Below, one piece after another: positions 34,320-47,029 of a stretch of 64,000 nucleotides of DNA (within the stretch, counting starts at the first letter, position 1; the number at the start of each line of letters is the position of its first letter). This DNA is from Epiperipatus broadwayi (Eukaryota > Onychophora > Udeonychophora > Euonychophora > Peripatidae). The notes beneath the pieces were generated by a model that was not told the DNA's origin, made no database searches, and saw nothing but the letters and a program-made list of their open reading frames with translations. The position numbers were made by a program, and so were the translations under genes. The stretch is taken from positions 306,501 through 370,500 of the forward strand of contig JAQFVV010000285.1 in the NCBI GenBank assembly GCA_028023455.1, written 5' to 3'.

Positions 34320-36750
34320 TTAGATGATGGAAATAGTCCAATATAAAAATACAGCTAGAATACCATCATCACAAACCTTCAGAAAAACACTAAATATTTT
34401 GTATGGACCTGATACTATATCAAACTTTAGACATTATGAAAATCTATGTCTAAAGCTGGCCAAAGTAGAAAATCATTTAATTTTCTTATGTAATGTAAAT
34501 TGGAAGAGATAATTCCTAAAGATTTGCAACTAAAACCTCCAATTCACTCTCAGAGAGTTGAGAAAATTACTCAGAGAGCAAGTGAAGCTCTGTTAAGAGA
34601 AATAATAAATTCTCAAAGGTTTTCTAAATATCAAACAATGCATTTTTAATAATGTAGAATGTCTTCTAAAAAATAAACTTACTGAAAATGACTACATGAG
34701 AGTTTCTCAAGCAGTAAGAAAATCATATTCTATATTACATGGAAAAATAAAAGAATGTCAAAAGAAGAAACTTGCTAACCTTCATGGGCACATCAAAAAT
34801 CATAATGTACCAAACAATGTAACAGTTTCATCTGTTAAAAATATAAGTTCTAAATATCTAACAGATACTGAAATTTCTGTTCTTGAAAGAGGATTAAACT
34901 TTGTCTTAACACTATCTAATATCTCCTTATTAGATATAATGGCGCCACTGAGGAAGTCACCCAAAATTGCCTTTAGAAAAAGCAGCATAATTTATCTGGA
35001 GAATAAAAAGAACACTTGACAAGCAACAAAAATTGAAGTCAAACATACCCTATGGGGAGAGGAAAGCAATTAAATCTCTCAAAGCAGATAAATCTATAAT
35101 TGTTCTTTCTGCTGACAAAGGCAATGCAACAGTTGTAATGGATATAACTGATTACGACAACAAAATACAAGAACTCCTCACAGCAGGCCAATATAGAAAA
35201 GTGTCAAAAGATCCAATACCAAGTACGGAAACAAAGTTACAAGCATTACTCAGAAAGCATCGCAAGTACTTCACTGATTCAGAAAATAGTAAAATAACAC
35301 CATATTTTAGCAAAAATTCTTATCTTTATGGTCTACCTAAAATCCAAAGGATCATGTTCCATTATGACCTATTGTTAGTTCTAGAGATTCAACTTGCCAG
35401 AATTTGACAAGATTTCTTCTCAAAGTTCTAAGTCCTTTGGCATACAAGACCCAATCCTTTGTCAGGGATTCTAGACACTTTGTAGAATTAATCAAGAACA
35501 TGAAAATTGAAAGAACTGACTTACTGGTAAACTTTGATGTGGAAAGTTTATTCATGAATATACCATGAGAAGAAGCATTGTCTATTGTAAGAAAAAGATT
35601 AAATGATGATAATAGTTTACAAACCAGAACAGCTCTTCATAATGATAGCATAATGGAACTATTAACATTCTGCATAAAAACAACCTACTTTCAATATAAC
35701 ACAGATTTTTTCCAACATAATCAAGGAATGGTTATGGGCTCACCATTGTCTCTCCCCTGATTAGCAATATTTACATGGAAGAACTTGAAACCACAGCTAT
35801 AAAAACTACTCCATATCCACCTAAGCATTGGCTTCAGTATGTGCATAATACATTTGTATGGCCACATGGTGAAGCATTGCTGCAAACTTTCTGGACACAC
35901 ATCAACAACATATCCCCTTCAATTAAATTCACAATAGAACCAGAACAAGAACAAAAATTGGCATTCTTAGATTTTCTTGTGACAAGACTCCCCCATGGTA
36001 AAATCAAAACTACAGTTTTCTGAAAACCTACACATACAGGAAAATACCTAGCCTGTATGTCTAATCACACCAGGAACACAAAACATGGAGTTATACTATC
36101 ACTGTGTAACAGAGCAAAAGAAGTTTGTTCAGAAACTGGCAATTTAGAAAAAGAAAAGGTCTATATAGAACAAACTCTTATGAAAAATGGTTATCCATTA
36201 GCTGTCATTAAGAAAACATTAAATAGACAAAAAAGAACCATCAAAAGAAAAGACAATCATTGGTACTGTAGTGTATCCATACATTCCAAAAATAGCAAAC
36301 AAATTAAGGAATATCTGCAATCAGTGTAACATCAGAACAGTTTTCCAGAGCCATACCACACTACGAGGCATTCTAACATCTACAAAGCCTAAACTTAAAA
36401 TGCTGAAAAGAAAAAACTATATCTATGAAATACCATGTGAATGTGGAAGAACATATATTGGTGAGACCAGCCATACCATTCAAAAGTGCTAGCAAGAACA
36501 TAAACTGATGATTAGAAGAGAGAAAACAGATGTGTCTAAGGTTGCAGACCATGTATGTACCAATGGACATACGTTTGAGTGGGAAAATACAAAAATATTG
36601 GATAAAGAAGAAAAGGTACAAAGAAGAAAATTTAAAGAAGCTGCTCACATGACAATGGCAGAAAATCCCATAAGCCAACCTAGTGTCACTATACATAATG
36701 TAAGAAAACCACTAATCAACTTTTCTCTGAGGAACAAAGTGGAGAAATAA
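34320..36750 (+). pseudogene. Penelope-like RT and GIY-YIG endonuclease, multiply broken
   Basis: Successive plus-strand frames give the protein in order: an N-terminal part (34324-35019), ADKGNATVV (about 35115), YLYGLPKIQ (35320), FDVESLFMNIP (35530), NQGMVMGSPLS (35720), YVHNTFVWPHG (35837), FLDFLVTRLPHGK (35965), then CECGRTYIGETSH (36440) and NTKILDKEEK (36590). These are Penelope reverse transcriptase followed by a GIY-YIG nuclease. The catalytic YVDD box is YVHN, so both active-site Asp are lost. At least six stops or frameshifts separate the pieces. The family makes one protein of roughly 800-850 residues, and this remnant covers about that length. Confidence 0.9.
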
Positions 36751-36800
36751 GGAGGAGCCTCATAGATAAGTATATGAAATTACTACATACTGTTGCCTTT

Positions 36801-36886
36801 GGCAGGATAGCTCAGTTGGTTAGAGTGTTACCTTAAAATTCAATAATCAAGAATCTAGGAACCCAGATTCAAATCCCATGCTAGTA
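36801..36886 (+). promoter_or_regulatory. tRNA-like Pol III boxes, 3' terminal repeat
   Basis: GGCAGGATAGCTCAGTTGG (A box TAGCTCAGTTGG) and AGATTCAAATCCC (B box with one change) repeat the 5' module. Confidence 0.6.
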
Positions 36887-36908
36887 CTGTCACTGTTCAG
36901 GCCAGCAA

Positions 36909-36953
36909 CACCTGAAGAAGAGGGGAGCAAAATACCTCTTGAAGCATTGTGCA
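36909..36953 (+). ncRNA. Hammerhead-like motif, Penelope 3' terminal repeat
   Basis: CTGAAGA (36912-36918), hairpin GAGG/CCTC, then GAAG instead of GAAA. Otherwise it matches the 34126 copy. Probably inactive. Confidence 0.4.
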
Positions 36954-37394
36954 TATACTAACCTGTTTGCTGTGATATTACTAGCAGTTAGTGCATATAC
37001 TAATCTCAAGCACATAAAGGACAATTTTTATTTTTAATATTTTTAAGAAAACGTGGTAATAAGGCATTCACTCACTTTGACAACTTGCATATTCATCCTC
37101 CTGAAGCCATTAAACCTTACATATTTGCCAACCTTAAACTCCATAGGCAGGAATATCCACTGAGGCTTATCATCAACTTTCAAAGTACCTACTATAATGC
37201 AGCCACAAGTCCCTAACAATGAAATCATTTGATTTTAAAAACCTTATTAAAAATTACAAGATGCAGAGTTACTATAGAATATCTTCATTTGATGTCACTG
37301 AGTTTATGGCTCAGTCGGTGAAGTATGGTCCATCAACATTATTCAAGAAATCCCTAACATTGCACAATTAGTGAAAAAAGTACCTTATTTATTA

Positions 37395-37730
37395 TTAATA
37401 CACTGTACAGGCTTACACACACCTGCACATATATAATGTAATATAAGGGATTCAAACTCAGATTTTCACACAACCTCAACTCTCCATGCCAACCCATATT
37501 GCTGACCCACCTGATCATTCACATTTTGAATAGATAAATAATCACCAACATACGTATCATGCTAAACCAGCAATCATCAGTTGGTCCACATTACTATCTC
37601 CACACATATATACAATCGCTCAGCTTTATATTAAGATAGCCAATCTTCATTCTTTAATGAACAGGCTTCAAGCTACTCCTACCACAACTCTTCAGCCATC
37701 CATTTCATTGAAAATTCTGATGATGATGAC
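37395..37730 (-). repeat. Family C relic
   Basis: GTACAGGCTTACAC, GATTCAAACTCAGATTTTC, GATAAATAATCACCAACATACG, CATGCTAAACCAGCAATC and AGCCAATCTTCATTC follow family C order (ribozyme on the minus strand). The ribozyme keeps CTGATGA and stem II, but the GAAA box lost two A. Confidence 0.7.
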
Positions 37731-37839
37731 CTACATGTTTCATTTCAGGATGAAATTTTTTTTATGACCACAAATTGGCCTATGGGCTATGAAATCTGGC
37801 CATCTCCCATCGTGAAAAGTGTGCATTCTAACCTCTCCT

Positions 37840-38705
37840 GACCACATATAGTGGCATTATTTATACTAGATATGTTGATGATGTCTTTGTTTGTGCCCTC
37901 CCCATTTGATTCCTGAGATGTTTGACAATTTTAAACTGTTCCCAAAAATCAAACAAGCATGTGAGAATTACAATCACCAAAAGTGTCTTAAATATATTGA
38001 CTTAAAATTAACCAGAAAAGTTCACTGCATTTACAATTTGACAGTAGTTACGCCCATCAACATTAGAGGCTACATGCATCCACATGGGAATTCCTTTCTC
38101 ATACAAGATTGAAGATTTCAAAGCTTTCATGTTTAGAAACTGTAAACTGTGCACATTTATGGCTGATATCAAAGATAATCTTGAATCTTACAAGGAAGAT
38201 TTAATGTGAGTAGGCTATTTTATTCCTATGCTTAACAATTAAATTAGAACATTTTATAACAGTTGCAAACATGTCAAATTCCTGATTCAAAACTCTGGAT
38301 AAATATGCATTTTATCGCTATCATCTACACAAAATTTATTTCCATCCTTTCTAAAGATATTAATATCAGTTATTGATGCCCTCCTTCCCACAATTCCCTC
38401 ATCAATAATTCTAAAGTCAAGCCTAATAGTGAGGTCAAAGTTTAATTAGTTTGTTCCATAACCCGCCCCTTCTGCAATACTAAATACTTTGAGGAGAGAC
38501 ATGTTAATCTAAAATCCAGAATATACCAACATACTTATCTATATAAAGGAGTTAAAACAAATTCATCATATAGCTCGGTATTTGTGAAACATGAGAAAAA
38601 CACTGGTCACACTTTTAAAACTGTTTCTACCAAGTTTTTTTGTCTCAAAAATAATTATAGAAAATGTAAAATCAAAGAGGCTTGGTATATAATGAATTCC
38701 TAAAC
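37840..38705 (+). pseudogene. Second Penelope-type RT and nuclease relic
   Basis: Plus-strand fragments include RYVDDVFV (about 37876), YIDLKLTRKVHCIYNLTV (38000), a HPHGN piece (38080), and later HEKNTGHTFKTV and KIKEAWYIMNS (38590-38700). The YVDD box followed by a F/YxD-x-K segment is the Penelope RT pattern, and the last pieces match the end of the GIY-YIG part. The sequence differs clearly from the 34-36.7 kb element, so it is a second family. Many stops and frameshifts; the 5' half is missing. Confidence 0.75.
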
Positions 38706-39503
38706 ATACAATAAACATACAAGCCAATAGTGTTTTCCTCAATTAACACTGGCTGATGCTTAATAACCTATCTATTATACATTCAATTATGCAAATCTCC
38801 TAATACCCCTAGTTCAATTTATAATTGGAAACACTGCCACTATCTGCCAATTATCTCTCAGTTATGCTTTAATGCAGACACACTATGTTAAAAGTTGATT
38901 TAGCGTATTTTTAAACATATTATTTCAGCCATATTTATTATTATTTATTTATCTTTTATAAAACATCAGTTCCTAAAGTAGCTCAATCCTAGAAAAGTGG
39001 TGATATCATTACAAATTACACTTCTATTTTAAAGCTCCATTTAATAGATCAAACGTATTTAAAAATCATATTTCTACATTAGTTGCTCTTTAAAATATAT
39101 TTTTTTATAAAAAATATTATTTCTAAAAATGAAAATTGATTGCTACAAATCAAAAATTATTTTCATGAAAGGAGATAATATTAAGCACATACTGATTTGC
39201 ATTAATCATTGGATTATTTATTATAAAATTCACTCGTCCCCCCCCCCCAAAAAAAAAACTATTTAAAAGTTACAGCATTTGCTTTTCCAAGTTATGTATC
39301 CAACTGTTTAATCAATACAAAAGAATTCATAGACAGAAATTTAGAAGTGCTGGATTCTATTTACTTGTACAGCCTTTTATTGAGATATTTCACGATTTTT
39401 TTAAAATTGTGAAGTTCACCTATATTTTATTCTGATATTGTAATTAAAAAGTTCTAAAAGTGTTAGAATAATTGATAATGCAGAGACTTCAAAGTCTTGA
39501 TAT
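38706..39503. other. AT-rich DNA with poly-C/poly-A tract
   Basis: Runs of C then A lie at 39238-39259. No other feature. Confidence 0.5.
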
Positions 39504-39510
39504 CTTTGAT

Positions 39511-39617
39511 CTTTTTTTTTCATATGTCAAAGCATCGGCCAGGAAGTGAACCCATAACAACTGTCTGCAAGCAACTGCTTGCAAAGCAGCTGCACTGACC
39601 TCTCGGTTACCAATGCT
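39511..39617 (-). mobile_element. tRNA-derived SINE, short type
   Basis: The minus strand holds GAGAGGTCAGTGCAGC, TTGCAAGCAGTTGC, GGGTTCACTTCC and the tail CATATGAAAAAAAAA. The 11-bp target-site duplication CTTTGATCTTT lies at 39504-39514 and 39616-39626. Confidence 0.88.
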
Positions 39618-39626
39618 TTGATCTTT

Positions 39627-40215
39627 GTTATCAGATTTCACATAACTTAGCAAGATTATTTTTTATTAAAATCCTTGATTATTTTTGCACAATAATTATT
39701 AAAATCGAAAGTATTTATGATTATAAATTTATTTTTATACATATATATTTTATTTTTAAAAATAAAAGCTAATAAGTGCTAGTATAATGTTAATAAAGCA
39801 AATTAAAAAAATTCAATAACACATCTTTTCAAACTGATAGCCATGATGTCATCACTAATTGTCAGATAGAATATATTACAATACTGTAAAAATTATTTTA
39901 AAAAAATATTTTAAAGCAGAATTTGAGATATTTTATATTGATATTTATTTAGTCACATTTTAGAAATAAAAAATTTATTGAGTTTATGATATCAATTGAC
40001 TCATCAGGAACCATTGAATGATAAACCATTCTTTGATTTTATTACAATATTATTTTTTTAATATTTGCAATGCAAAAATATGATTTTTTAAAATTAATTT
40101 TATTTGTAAATGTAAATTTCTACTGATTCAAATCCAATTTATTATATTCTGTTATAGAATAATAGTTGAATACTAATATCAAATCTTAAAACTTTATAAA
40201 ATTCCTACCAGGAGG
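39627..40215. other. AT-rich DNA, nothing recognised
   Basis: No gene or repeat family. Confidence 0.5.
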
Positions 40216-40219
40216 ATGA

Positions 40220-43200
40220 ATCTGTCACTTATATACTGTTAAGTGCCAAGCACATTTGTGGTTTGAGATGAGATTAGAAAGACAAGAATGGATGATGGTT
40301 ATAGTGTATATGACCATTGGAAATAGTCAAACTATAACAGAGTGGAATAGGAGCATATATGAATGCCTAGTTAAGGATATACAAAGTTTTAAAGAAAGGG
40401 AAAGAAAATAATTGTTATAGAGTTTATGAATGGACATATTAAAGAAATTAATAACATAGATAACAAGGATGGACATCTTTTGAAATTTTTTTTATCAGAG
40501 AGTGAATTTGAGCATGAAAAATTTATCAAATATTTATGAGGGACAATACACATTCTAGAAATAATATATTTCACATAATAGATTATGTATTAGTAGGTAA
40601 AGAAGAAATAAATAAAGTATAGAAAATTAAAATATTTGATAATGAAAAGAGAGTATGTAATAGTGTTCATAATTTGATTATAATAAAAATGGTCATTAAT
40701 GTGACAGAAAATAAGTAATAAAAGTAAAAAGGTATAGTAAAAGATGTATATGGAGAATGAATGATAAGAATAAGTTAGAAGAATATAGAATAAAAGTAGA
40801 AAAAGTCATAGAAGGGTTGGTTGAAGATGAGTGAGAATTAGTAAATGTGTAAAAAAGGAAAAAAATATACAGAAAATATAAATGTGCTATTAAAAACAAA
40901 GAAAGTGAAAAAGATATTAATATTAAATGGGAAATGTATTTTTTTAAAAAAGAAATTGGCTAAAATAGATAATTATATAGAGAGAATGAAATTAACTAGT
41001 AAATTATCAGAGGATATTCATAAAAGTGGAGGAGTAAAAAATTTAGGAAATATATTAAAAGAAAGAATGTAGAGGAGAGAGAAATAGTATTATTAATGAT
41101 GATGAGAAAGAAGAGTGTATCTCTAGAGAAAAATTAAAGGCAATCTCAAATAAGTATTTAATGGATATAAAAAAGATGTTAGAAGTAAAAGACAAAAGGA
41201 TAACAACCATTGCATATAATAATGGAAATATTAGGTTTACAGAAAATAAATTGAATGAGGTAGGGAAGAAATTGAAAAGTGGAAAGGCAATAGATTTAGA
41301 TGGATAGGCAGCAGAGATGGCAATGAATTTAGGAAATATACAAAATTAAATCTAGTATCATGTTTTAATAAGATGGCACAGAAGAATTTCCAGATAGCTG
41401 GAATAATACAAGAATAAGGCAACTATTTAAAGGAAAGTGTAAGGATCATAGAAAGTTAAACAATTACTGATAGTGGCAACATCAGTGTTATATAAAGTTT
41501 TTGCATATATGGTAGCTGGAAGGATCATAAAATGAATGGAAGAAAATAATATAGTGGGAGAAATGCAATGAGGTTTCTGATCAGATAGAAGTATGAGATA
41601 GATTATTTGTAATCATACAACTTAGAGATTTGAGTAGGAATACAGGTAGACAGTTATATATAGTCTTTATAGATATAGATAAGGCATATGAGACAGTAAA
41701 TAGAAATAGAATATGGGTAAGTTTAGTAAATTGAATGGATCTTTAGTGGATATTATTAAGAGATTGTATGAAAATAATTATTATACACATCAATTTGGAT
41801 AGAATCAGTTAAAGTTAAAAGTGGAATGGGAATGAGGCAAGAATGATCTATGCCACTTATTTTTTTTTTTATACTTAAGAGAAATGGATAAATCAATAGA
41901 AACACTAGAAAGAGTGGTAGAGATACCATTAATAGATGGCAAGAGAGTATATATTATCAGATATTTTATTTGCTGAAGTTATGTTCTTGGGCACAGAAAG
42001 TAAGGAAGATATGGAAATTATGCTGAAGACATGTGCAAGGGTGGGTAAAGAGATGGGGTTTAAATTTAGTGAAGTTAAATGAAAAGTAGTGATGATAAAT
42101 GCTAGGGAAAGAGAAGAGAAAGAATTTTTATTGGTGGATATAAAATTAAATGTGGTGAAAAGATATAAACTATTTGGGAATCATTTTGAGTAATCAGAGA
42201 AATTGCTTCAATGAATGGGGGGGCGAAAAGATTACTGAAGCCAAGAAATAAAAAAGAATGATAAAGAAATTAACTGTGTTTTTATATAATAAATATGATA
42301 TAGCTAGAATTGTATGGAAGGAAATGGCAGTGGCAGAGTTAAGTTATAGTAACAATGTGTTATGTGTTAGTAAATGGATGTTAGATTACTTAGAAAAAGT
42401 ACAAAGAGACGTAGAAAGATATGCATTAGATTCAGATGTGTGGATGGCAAAGGAGGCAATTCAAAGAGAAATGGGATGGTCAGGTTTTTATATGAGAGAT
42501 GCAAAAAACAAAATGAAAATGTTCAGTAGATTACAATTTATGGATAAGAGAATAACCCCAATAGTATTTAATTGGGTTATGAATAAAGGTAAGACAACAA
42601 AATGGATGAGAAGGATAATATTGTATGGAGAAGATTTGGATAAAGACTTAATGTCAGTATACTTATACAAAACTTGGGATGTTTGTGCTAGAAGAATTGT
42701 TGAGTATTATAGTGGCAAGGAATGGGATAAAAGAATAGATGCATTAATAAAAAAATAGGGAGTTGGGGAGATGGAGAATTACTATGGAGAGTAAAAAGAG
42801 TTTAAATATATGTAGAAGTAAACATAATATTGGGGGTGAGTTAATTTATGATAATAGTAAGGAAAGTAGTTTACTGTTTAAGGCTTGAACAGGATCATTA
42901 GCAACAAGGGAATATACACATAAATAGAAAAATATGAATGATATAGTTTAAAAGGTATGTAAGGAAGACAGAAAATATTAGGCATCTGTTAATTGAATGT
43001 AAATGTCTACAAGCAGAAAGAGTACAAATAATGAAGTTGTGGAAGAATAAATATAAACAAAGTGATTATACATAAAGTAAGTTCTTGTTTTTTATGCTTG
43101 TTTGGGAAGAGATGAGGAATTTAGATATAAAGGCCATAGAGTTGACAAAAATAATGTTGTGGAAATGGAATGGAACAGAATAAAGAAAAATATGGGTACA

Positions 43201-43290
43201 ACTTAGGGTGCAGAATGGAGAGGGAAGGTAAAGTGGTTAGTAGATTTCTCTGGGCATAGATCCCTGACTTCAAGAAAGAAGAAGCCGTAG
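40220..43290 (+). pseudogene. Decayed non-LTR retrotransposon (LINE)
   Basis: This purine-rich plus-strand region reads in broken frames as a LINE ORF2. Near 41490 VLYKVFAYMVAGRI, near 41655 LYIVFIDIDKAYETV (the FxDxxKAY box), a damaged GxRQ region near 41830, and near 41975 FAEVMFLG / 42000-42080 MLKTCARVGKEMGFKF occur in reverse-transcriptase order. The intact-looking C-terminal stretch is listed separately. It ends near CACATCACATAC (about 43308). Dozens of stops show that it is old. The family is not RTE; the C terminus resembles LINE proteins I have seen in marine invertebrates, but I cannot name the clade. Confidence 0.75.
42258..42758 (+). pseudogene. C-terminal fragment of the decayed LINE ORF
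   Basis: An open stretch of 166 codons contains WKEMAVAELSYSN, YLEKVQRDVERYAL, EMGWSGFYMRDAKNK and DKRITPIVFNWVM. This is the post-RT region of a LINE ORF2 in which a QxxxxRxxL-type helix precedes a GWxxF motif. It continues the frame of the relic at 40220 and is a surviving piece of it, not a host gene. Its ATG has no significance. Confidence 0.75.
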
Positions 43291-43309
43291 TGCATCACAT
43301 CACATACTG

Positions 43310-43866
43310 GTTAAAATAATTTTAAAGTTATTTATAACTTTCACATTCTTATTTAACACTGGATTTTGTTATTTTTTAAAATAAAATTTGATTTGAAATT
43401 TTTTAATATTTAGTGTTAGTTATTTTTATATAATATTTAATCCGATATAAATAACTAAAAACAATATTTTATAAAAAATTGAATTCTTTATTATTAATTT
43501 TTAAAAGTATATGTTAGCTACTGTCAGATAATATATTACACAGTTTATTAATATTTTACCATCTCTTGAAAATATGTAATTAATAGAAGCTTTTCTGTTT
43601 ATATTAAAATAATGTATTTATAAAAACGATTGTGTTATAACATCAATATCTCACTCAAATTGGAAATGGGGATGGTATTTAAGCAAGAATAACATTGCTA
43701 TATTGTTGGATAATTAATCACTTATAAATCATCTAATGAGGGTTGTATGAGAATACAATCTTTAGAGAATAATCATATTTTCAACAACATGTAATGTTTA
43801 AAACTGTAGAAAATACTGTAAAATTTTCATGAAGATCTAATAATGCTTTTATTAACCAATTCATTG
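43310..43866. other. AT-rich DNA, nothing recognised
   Basis: No gene. It ends in a C run (43867-43877) that abuts the next SINE. Confidence 0.5.
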
Positions 43867-43876
43867 TCCCCCCCCC

Positions 43877-43983
43877 CATATTTCATAACATCGCCCGGGA
43901 GGCGAACCCGCAGCAACCATCTGCAAACAACTGTTTGCTTGCAAGGCAGCTGTGCTGACCTCTGGGCCAAAAATGCTTGACGT
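43877..43983 (-). mobile_element. tRNA-derived SINE, short type
   Basis: The minus strand shows CCCAGAGGTCAGCACAGC, TTGCAAGCAAACAG, B box GGGTTCGCCTCC and GATGTTATGAAATATGG. The tail is G-rich here instead of A-rich. Confidence 0.82.
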
Positions 43984-44209
43984 TAGGCAAAATGTAACTG
44001 CTTTTTCCACTCCGTTCTTTTGCCATTATTCCATACATTAGGAATAGTTGCTCATCCAGCTTACTTTACATCCAGTTAACACAATTTATTTATAAAAATA
44101 ATAAATTTATATTTTAACTTTTGTAAGTAGATGATAAATCTAATCCAACAATATGCAGTGTTCTAATTTTATTAATGGACAGTTTTATATTGTACTTGGC
44201 TAAAAGAAA

Positions 44210-47025
44210 GGTAAGTTGTAATGAATACCAGATAAGACACAAACTACAATTGACAAGTCTGGTCAATACTGCGTTCTTTTCATTGTTCCTCTGTAAGAGG
44301 CTGTTGGAAAAGACTTTCGTCTTGAAGTGGGCTATTTATTAAAAAAACTGTTTTATATATATTATGATAGTATCCTATAAGTATGTGCAGCTTGGTGTTA
44401 TTATATACATTTACATAAAACTGTAATTAAAATATAATAAATAAAAAATATTTTCACTTAAATTTCTTAATTTAAATATTTTCAGTTGTTTAAATTAAGA
44501 AATTAGTTGAAAATATTCCTACGATTTATTGTAGTTAGTTATAAAATATATTCTCACCGTTATAATTCATTATTTTTACTACAATTTTATTATGCAATTA
44601 TTCTATAACAGGCTTTATATATATGCAATGTACTACAATACATCACATGATCACCATCTCTTATACTAGCACATAGTTACTCTGGCATGTTTACTACAAT
44701 ACACAGTGTTCGAAGTCATGATTCATTAATTTTGTACAAACTGAATGACAATTTTGAAAATTCGTTTCATAATTAAATAAACCATCAATGTAAATTTTAT
44801 ATATTATGTAGTAATATACATATATTTCCCTTGATGATATTTCTTATATATATATATACACACACAATAAATCAGTGTATATAAAATTTGATCAAGTATA
44901 TGGGATATAATCTACCTCAAGAAGCCAAATAGATTTAATACATGCAATTACCATTATTTTTTCCAACTTCTTCAGCCAAATAATTGCAAAATTGTAGCAA
45001 TATTGATAATCAAATGTGTATTGTGTAGATTTTATAAAAAGTTAAGCACTGAAAGGCACAGGGGTTGATCTCTTATCTTTGGATGCCAAGCTCTAGATTC
45101 AACCAATCTACTATTGCACTAAGGCCTGAATGGCAGATCGAGAGTAAAGTTTTATTTAAAAAATATTGAAAACATTTTCAAACTTAAATACATGCTTTTA
45201 TCCTATTAAAAATTATTAAACATTTAGTTTTTATTAACAGAATACATGCTTGGTAAAAAAAATATACCACTTATAAAATTTATGTAATAAAATCCACTTA
45301 TTATCTAATAAAGGGTTGGTATGACAACAGATTTATGATATTCCATTGGTTTAATTATGCATTTGCCATGGTAATGTAGCCATGGTGATCTAATTTATAT
45401 ACAATAACTAATTGGTTGTTAGCTCATAGTTTATGCTTGTATTTCATCATTAAGTAACTATCTTCAAGGCAAAAAAATGGCCCTTCAACAAACTTTGAGA
45501 AATCACCAAAAAAAATGTATTACACACTATACTTAACAATTTTTATTTTAATATTATTCTCCAGCTAAGAATAACTAAATATCATTTGAAAACTAATTTT
45601 GAATGATTAACTATGCTGTCTGAGAGATGGCTATCTGAATGGTTTGAAAAAAATTAAATGAATCTGATTAGATTTAAAACCAAGTCATAAATATTGATAG
45701 CGTGGTGCCCTATCATTGAATCATAAGATCTCTACATATTTATAACAAGAGAGAAAGAATGAACAGGGCCTTAGAGTCTGCATGTTAAATATTGTTTTTA
45801 AAATAGATATTAACATGCAGATTAATATACTTTTTTAAAGCTTTTCAGATAGCCATCCCACAGACAACAAAGTTAATCATCCAAAATTAGTTTTTGATGT
45901 CTAGTTATTCTTAGCTGGAGAATAATATTAAAATAAAAATTGTTAAGTATAGTATGTAATACATTCTTTTTGTTTTGTCAAAGTTTGTTAAAGAGCCATT
46001 TTTTATCTTGCAGATAGCTACTTAAAGCCTTTTGCTTTTTTGCATACTAATATATGAAAAAATACAAACATAAACTGGTTATTGTATATAAATTACATTA
46101 CCATGGCAAATGCTTAATTAACCCAATAGAATATCACAAATCTGTTGCCATATCAACCCTGTATTAGATAATAAGTGGATTCCATTTATTCCATACATTT
46201 TATAAGTAGTATATATTTTTACCAAACTTGTATTCACAGCAAATTTCTGTTAATAAAAACTAAATGTTTAATATTTTTCTAATAAAATAAAAGCATATAC
46301 TTAAGTTTGAAAATGTTTTAAATATTTTTAAAATAAAACTTGACTCTCAAGTTGCCATCCATGCTTTCGTGCAATAGTACAGTGGATGAATCTGGAACTT
46401 GATGTCCACAGATAAAAGATAAATTCTGTGCCTTTCAGCGTGCAACTTTTTTTGTGTGTTTTTTGATTACCAATCATGGTAATTGCAAATATTAATCCAA
46501 TTTGGTTTCTAAAGTTCGTGCATATTCTATATACTTTTTCAATTTGATGGTTTATTTAATGATGAATTTTTTTTTTCAAAATCATGATTTCAAACACTAT
46601 GTATTGTAGTATTCTGTGTATATATATAATGTCCGTTATAGAATAATTCTTATAATAAAATTGTAATAAAAATAATGAATTATAACGGCAAGAATATAAT
46701 TTATAAATAACTATAATAAATCGTAGAAATACTTTCAATTAATTTTTTAATTTAAACAACTGAAAATATTTAAATTAAGAAATTAAGTGAAAATATTTCT
46801 GATTTATTATATTTTAATTACAGTTTTATATAACACCAAGCTACACATACTTAAAGGACACCAATATAATATATAAAAAAGTCTTTTTAATAAATAATCC
46901 AATTCAAGACAAAAGACTTTTCCAATAGCCTCTCACACAGAAACAATGAAAAGAATGCAGTGTTTACCAGGATTCATAATTATAGTTTGTGTTTTGTCTG
47001 GTGTTTTATCCTATTGCTAAGGATA
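44210..47025. repeat. Giant imperfect palindrome, about 2.8 kb
   Basis: The two arms meet near 45805 at CTGCATGTTAA / TTAACATGCAG. Matching inverted blocks include GGAAAAGACTTTCGTC (44315) with GACAAAAGACTTTTCC (46908), TGCAGCTTGGTGTTAT (44387) with ATAACACCAAGCTACAC (46831), CTGAAAGGCACAGG (45052) with CTGTGCCTTTCAG (46427), and TAGCTCATAGTTTATG with CATAAACTGGTT. The left arm is longer because of extra sequence, including a family A fragment (CATCACATGATCACCATCTC, about 44641). Each arm is AT-rich and non-coding. Divergence between the arms implies some age. Confidence 0.85.
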
Positions 47026-47029
47026 GTTA

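Larger units (their letters stand above)
33158..37003 (+). mobile_element. Penelope-like element with inverted partial copy at its 5' side
   Basis: A plus-strand element (about 33970-37003) has two terminal repeats of about 230 bp (33970-34200 and 36755-36990), both with a tRNA-like segment, a hammerhead-like motif and ACCTGTTTGCTGTGATATTA. Directly upstream, a minus-strand partial copy (33158-33968) carries the 3' coding end and its own terminal repeat. This joined inverted/tandem layout is a known hallmark of Penelope-like elements. Coding parts are described separately. All copies are inactivated. Confidence 0.88.

Noticed and set aside
37715-37735. CTGATGATGATGACC near the end of a family C relic
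   Set aside because: Same reason: box 1 alone, without stem II or GAAA.
42258-42758. 166-residue ORF as a host gene
   Set aside because: It is in line with the decayed LINE upstream and has the look of a LINE C terminus.
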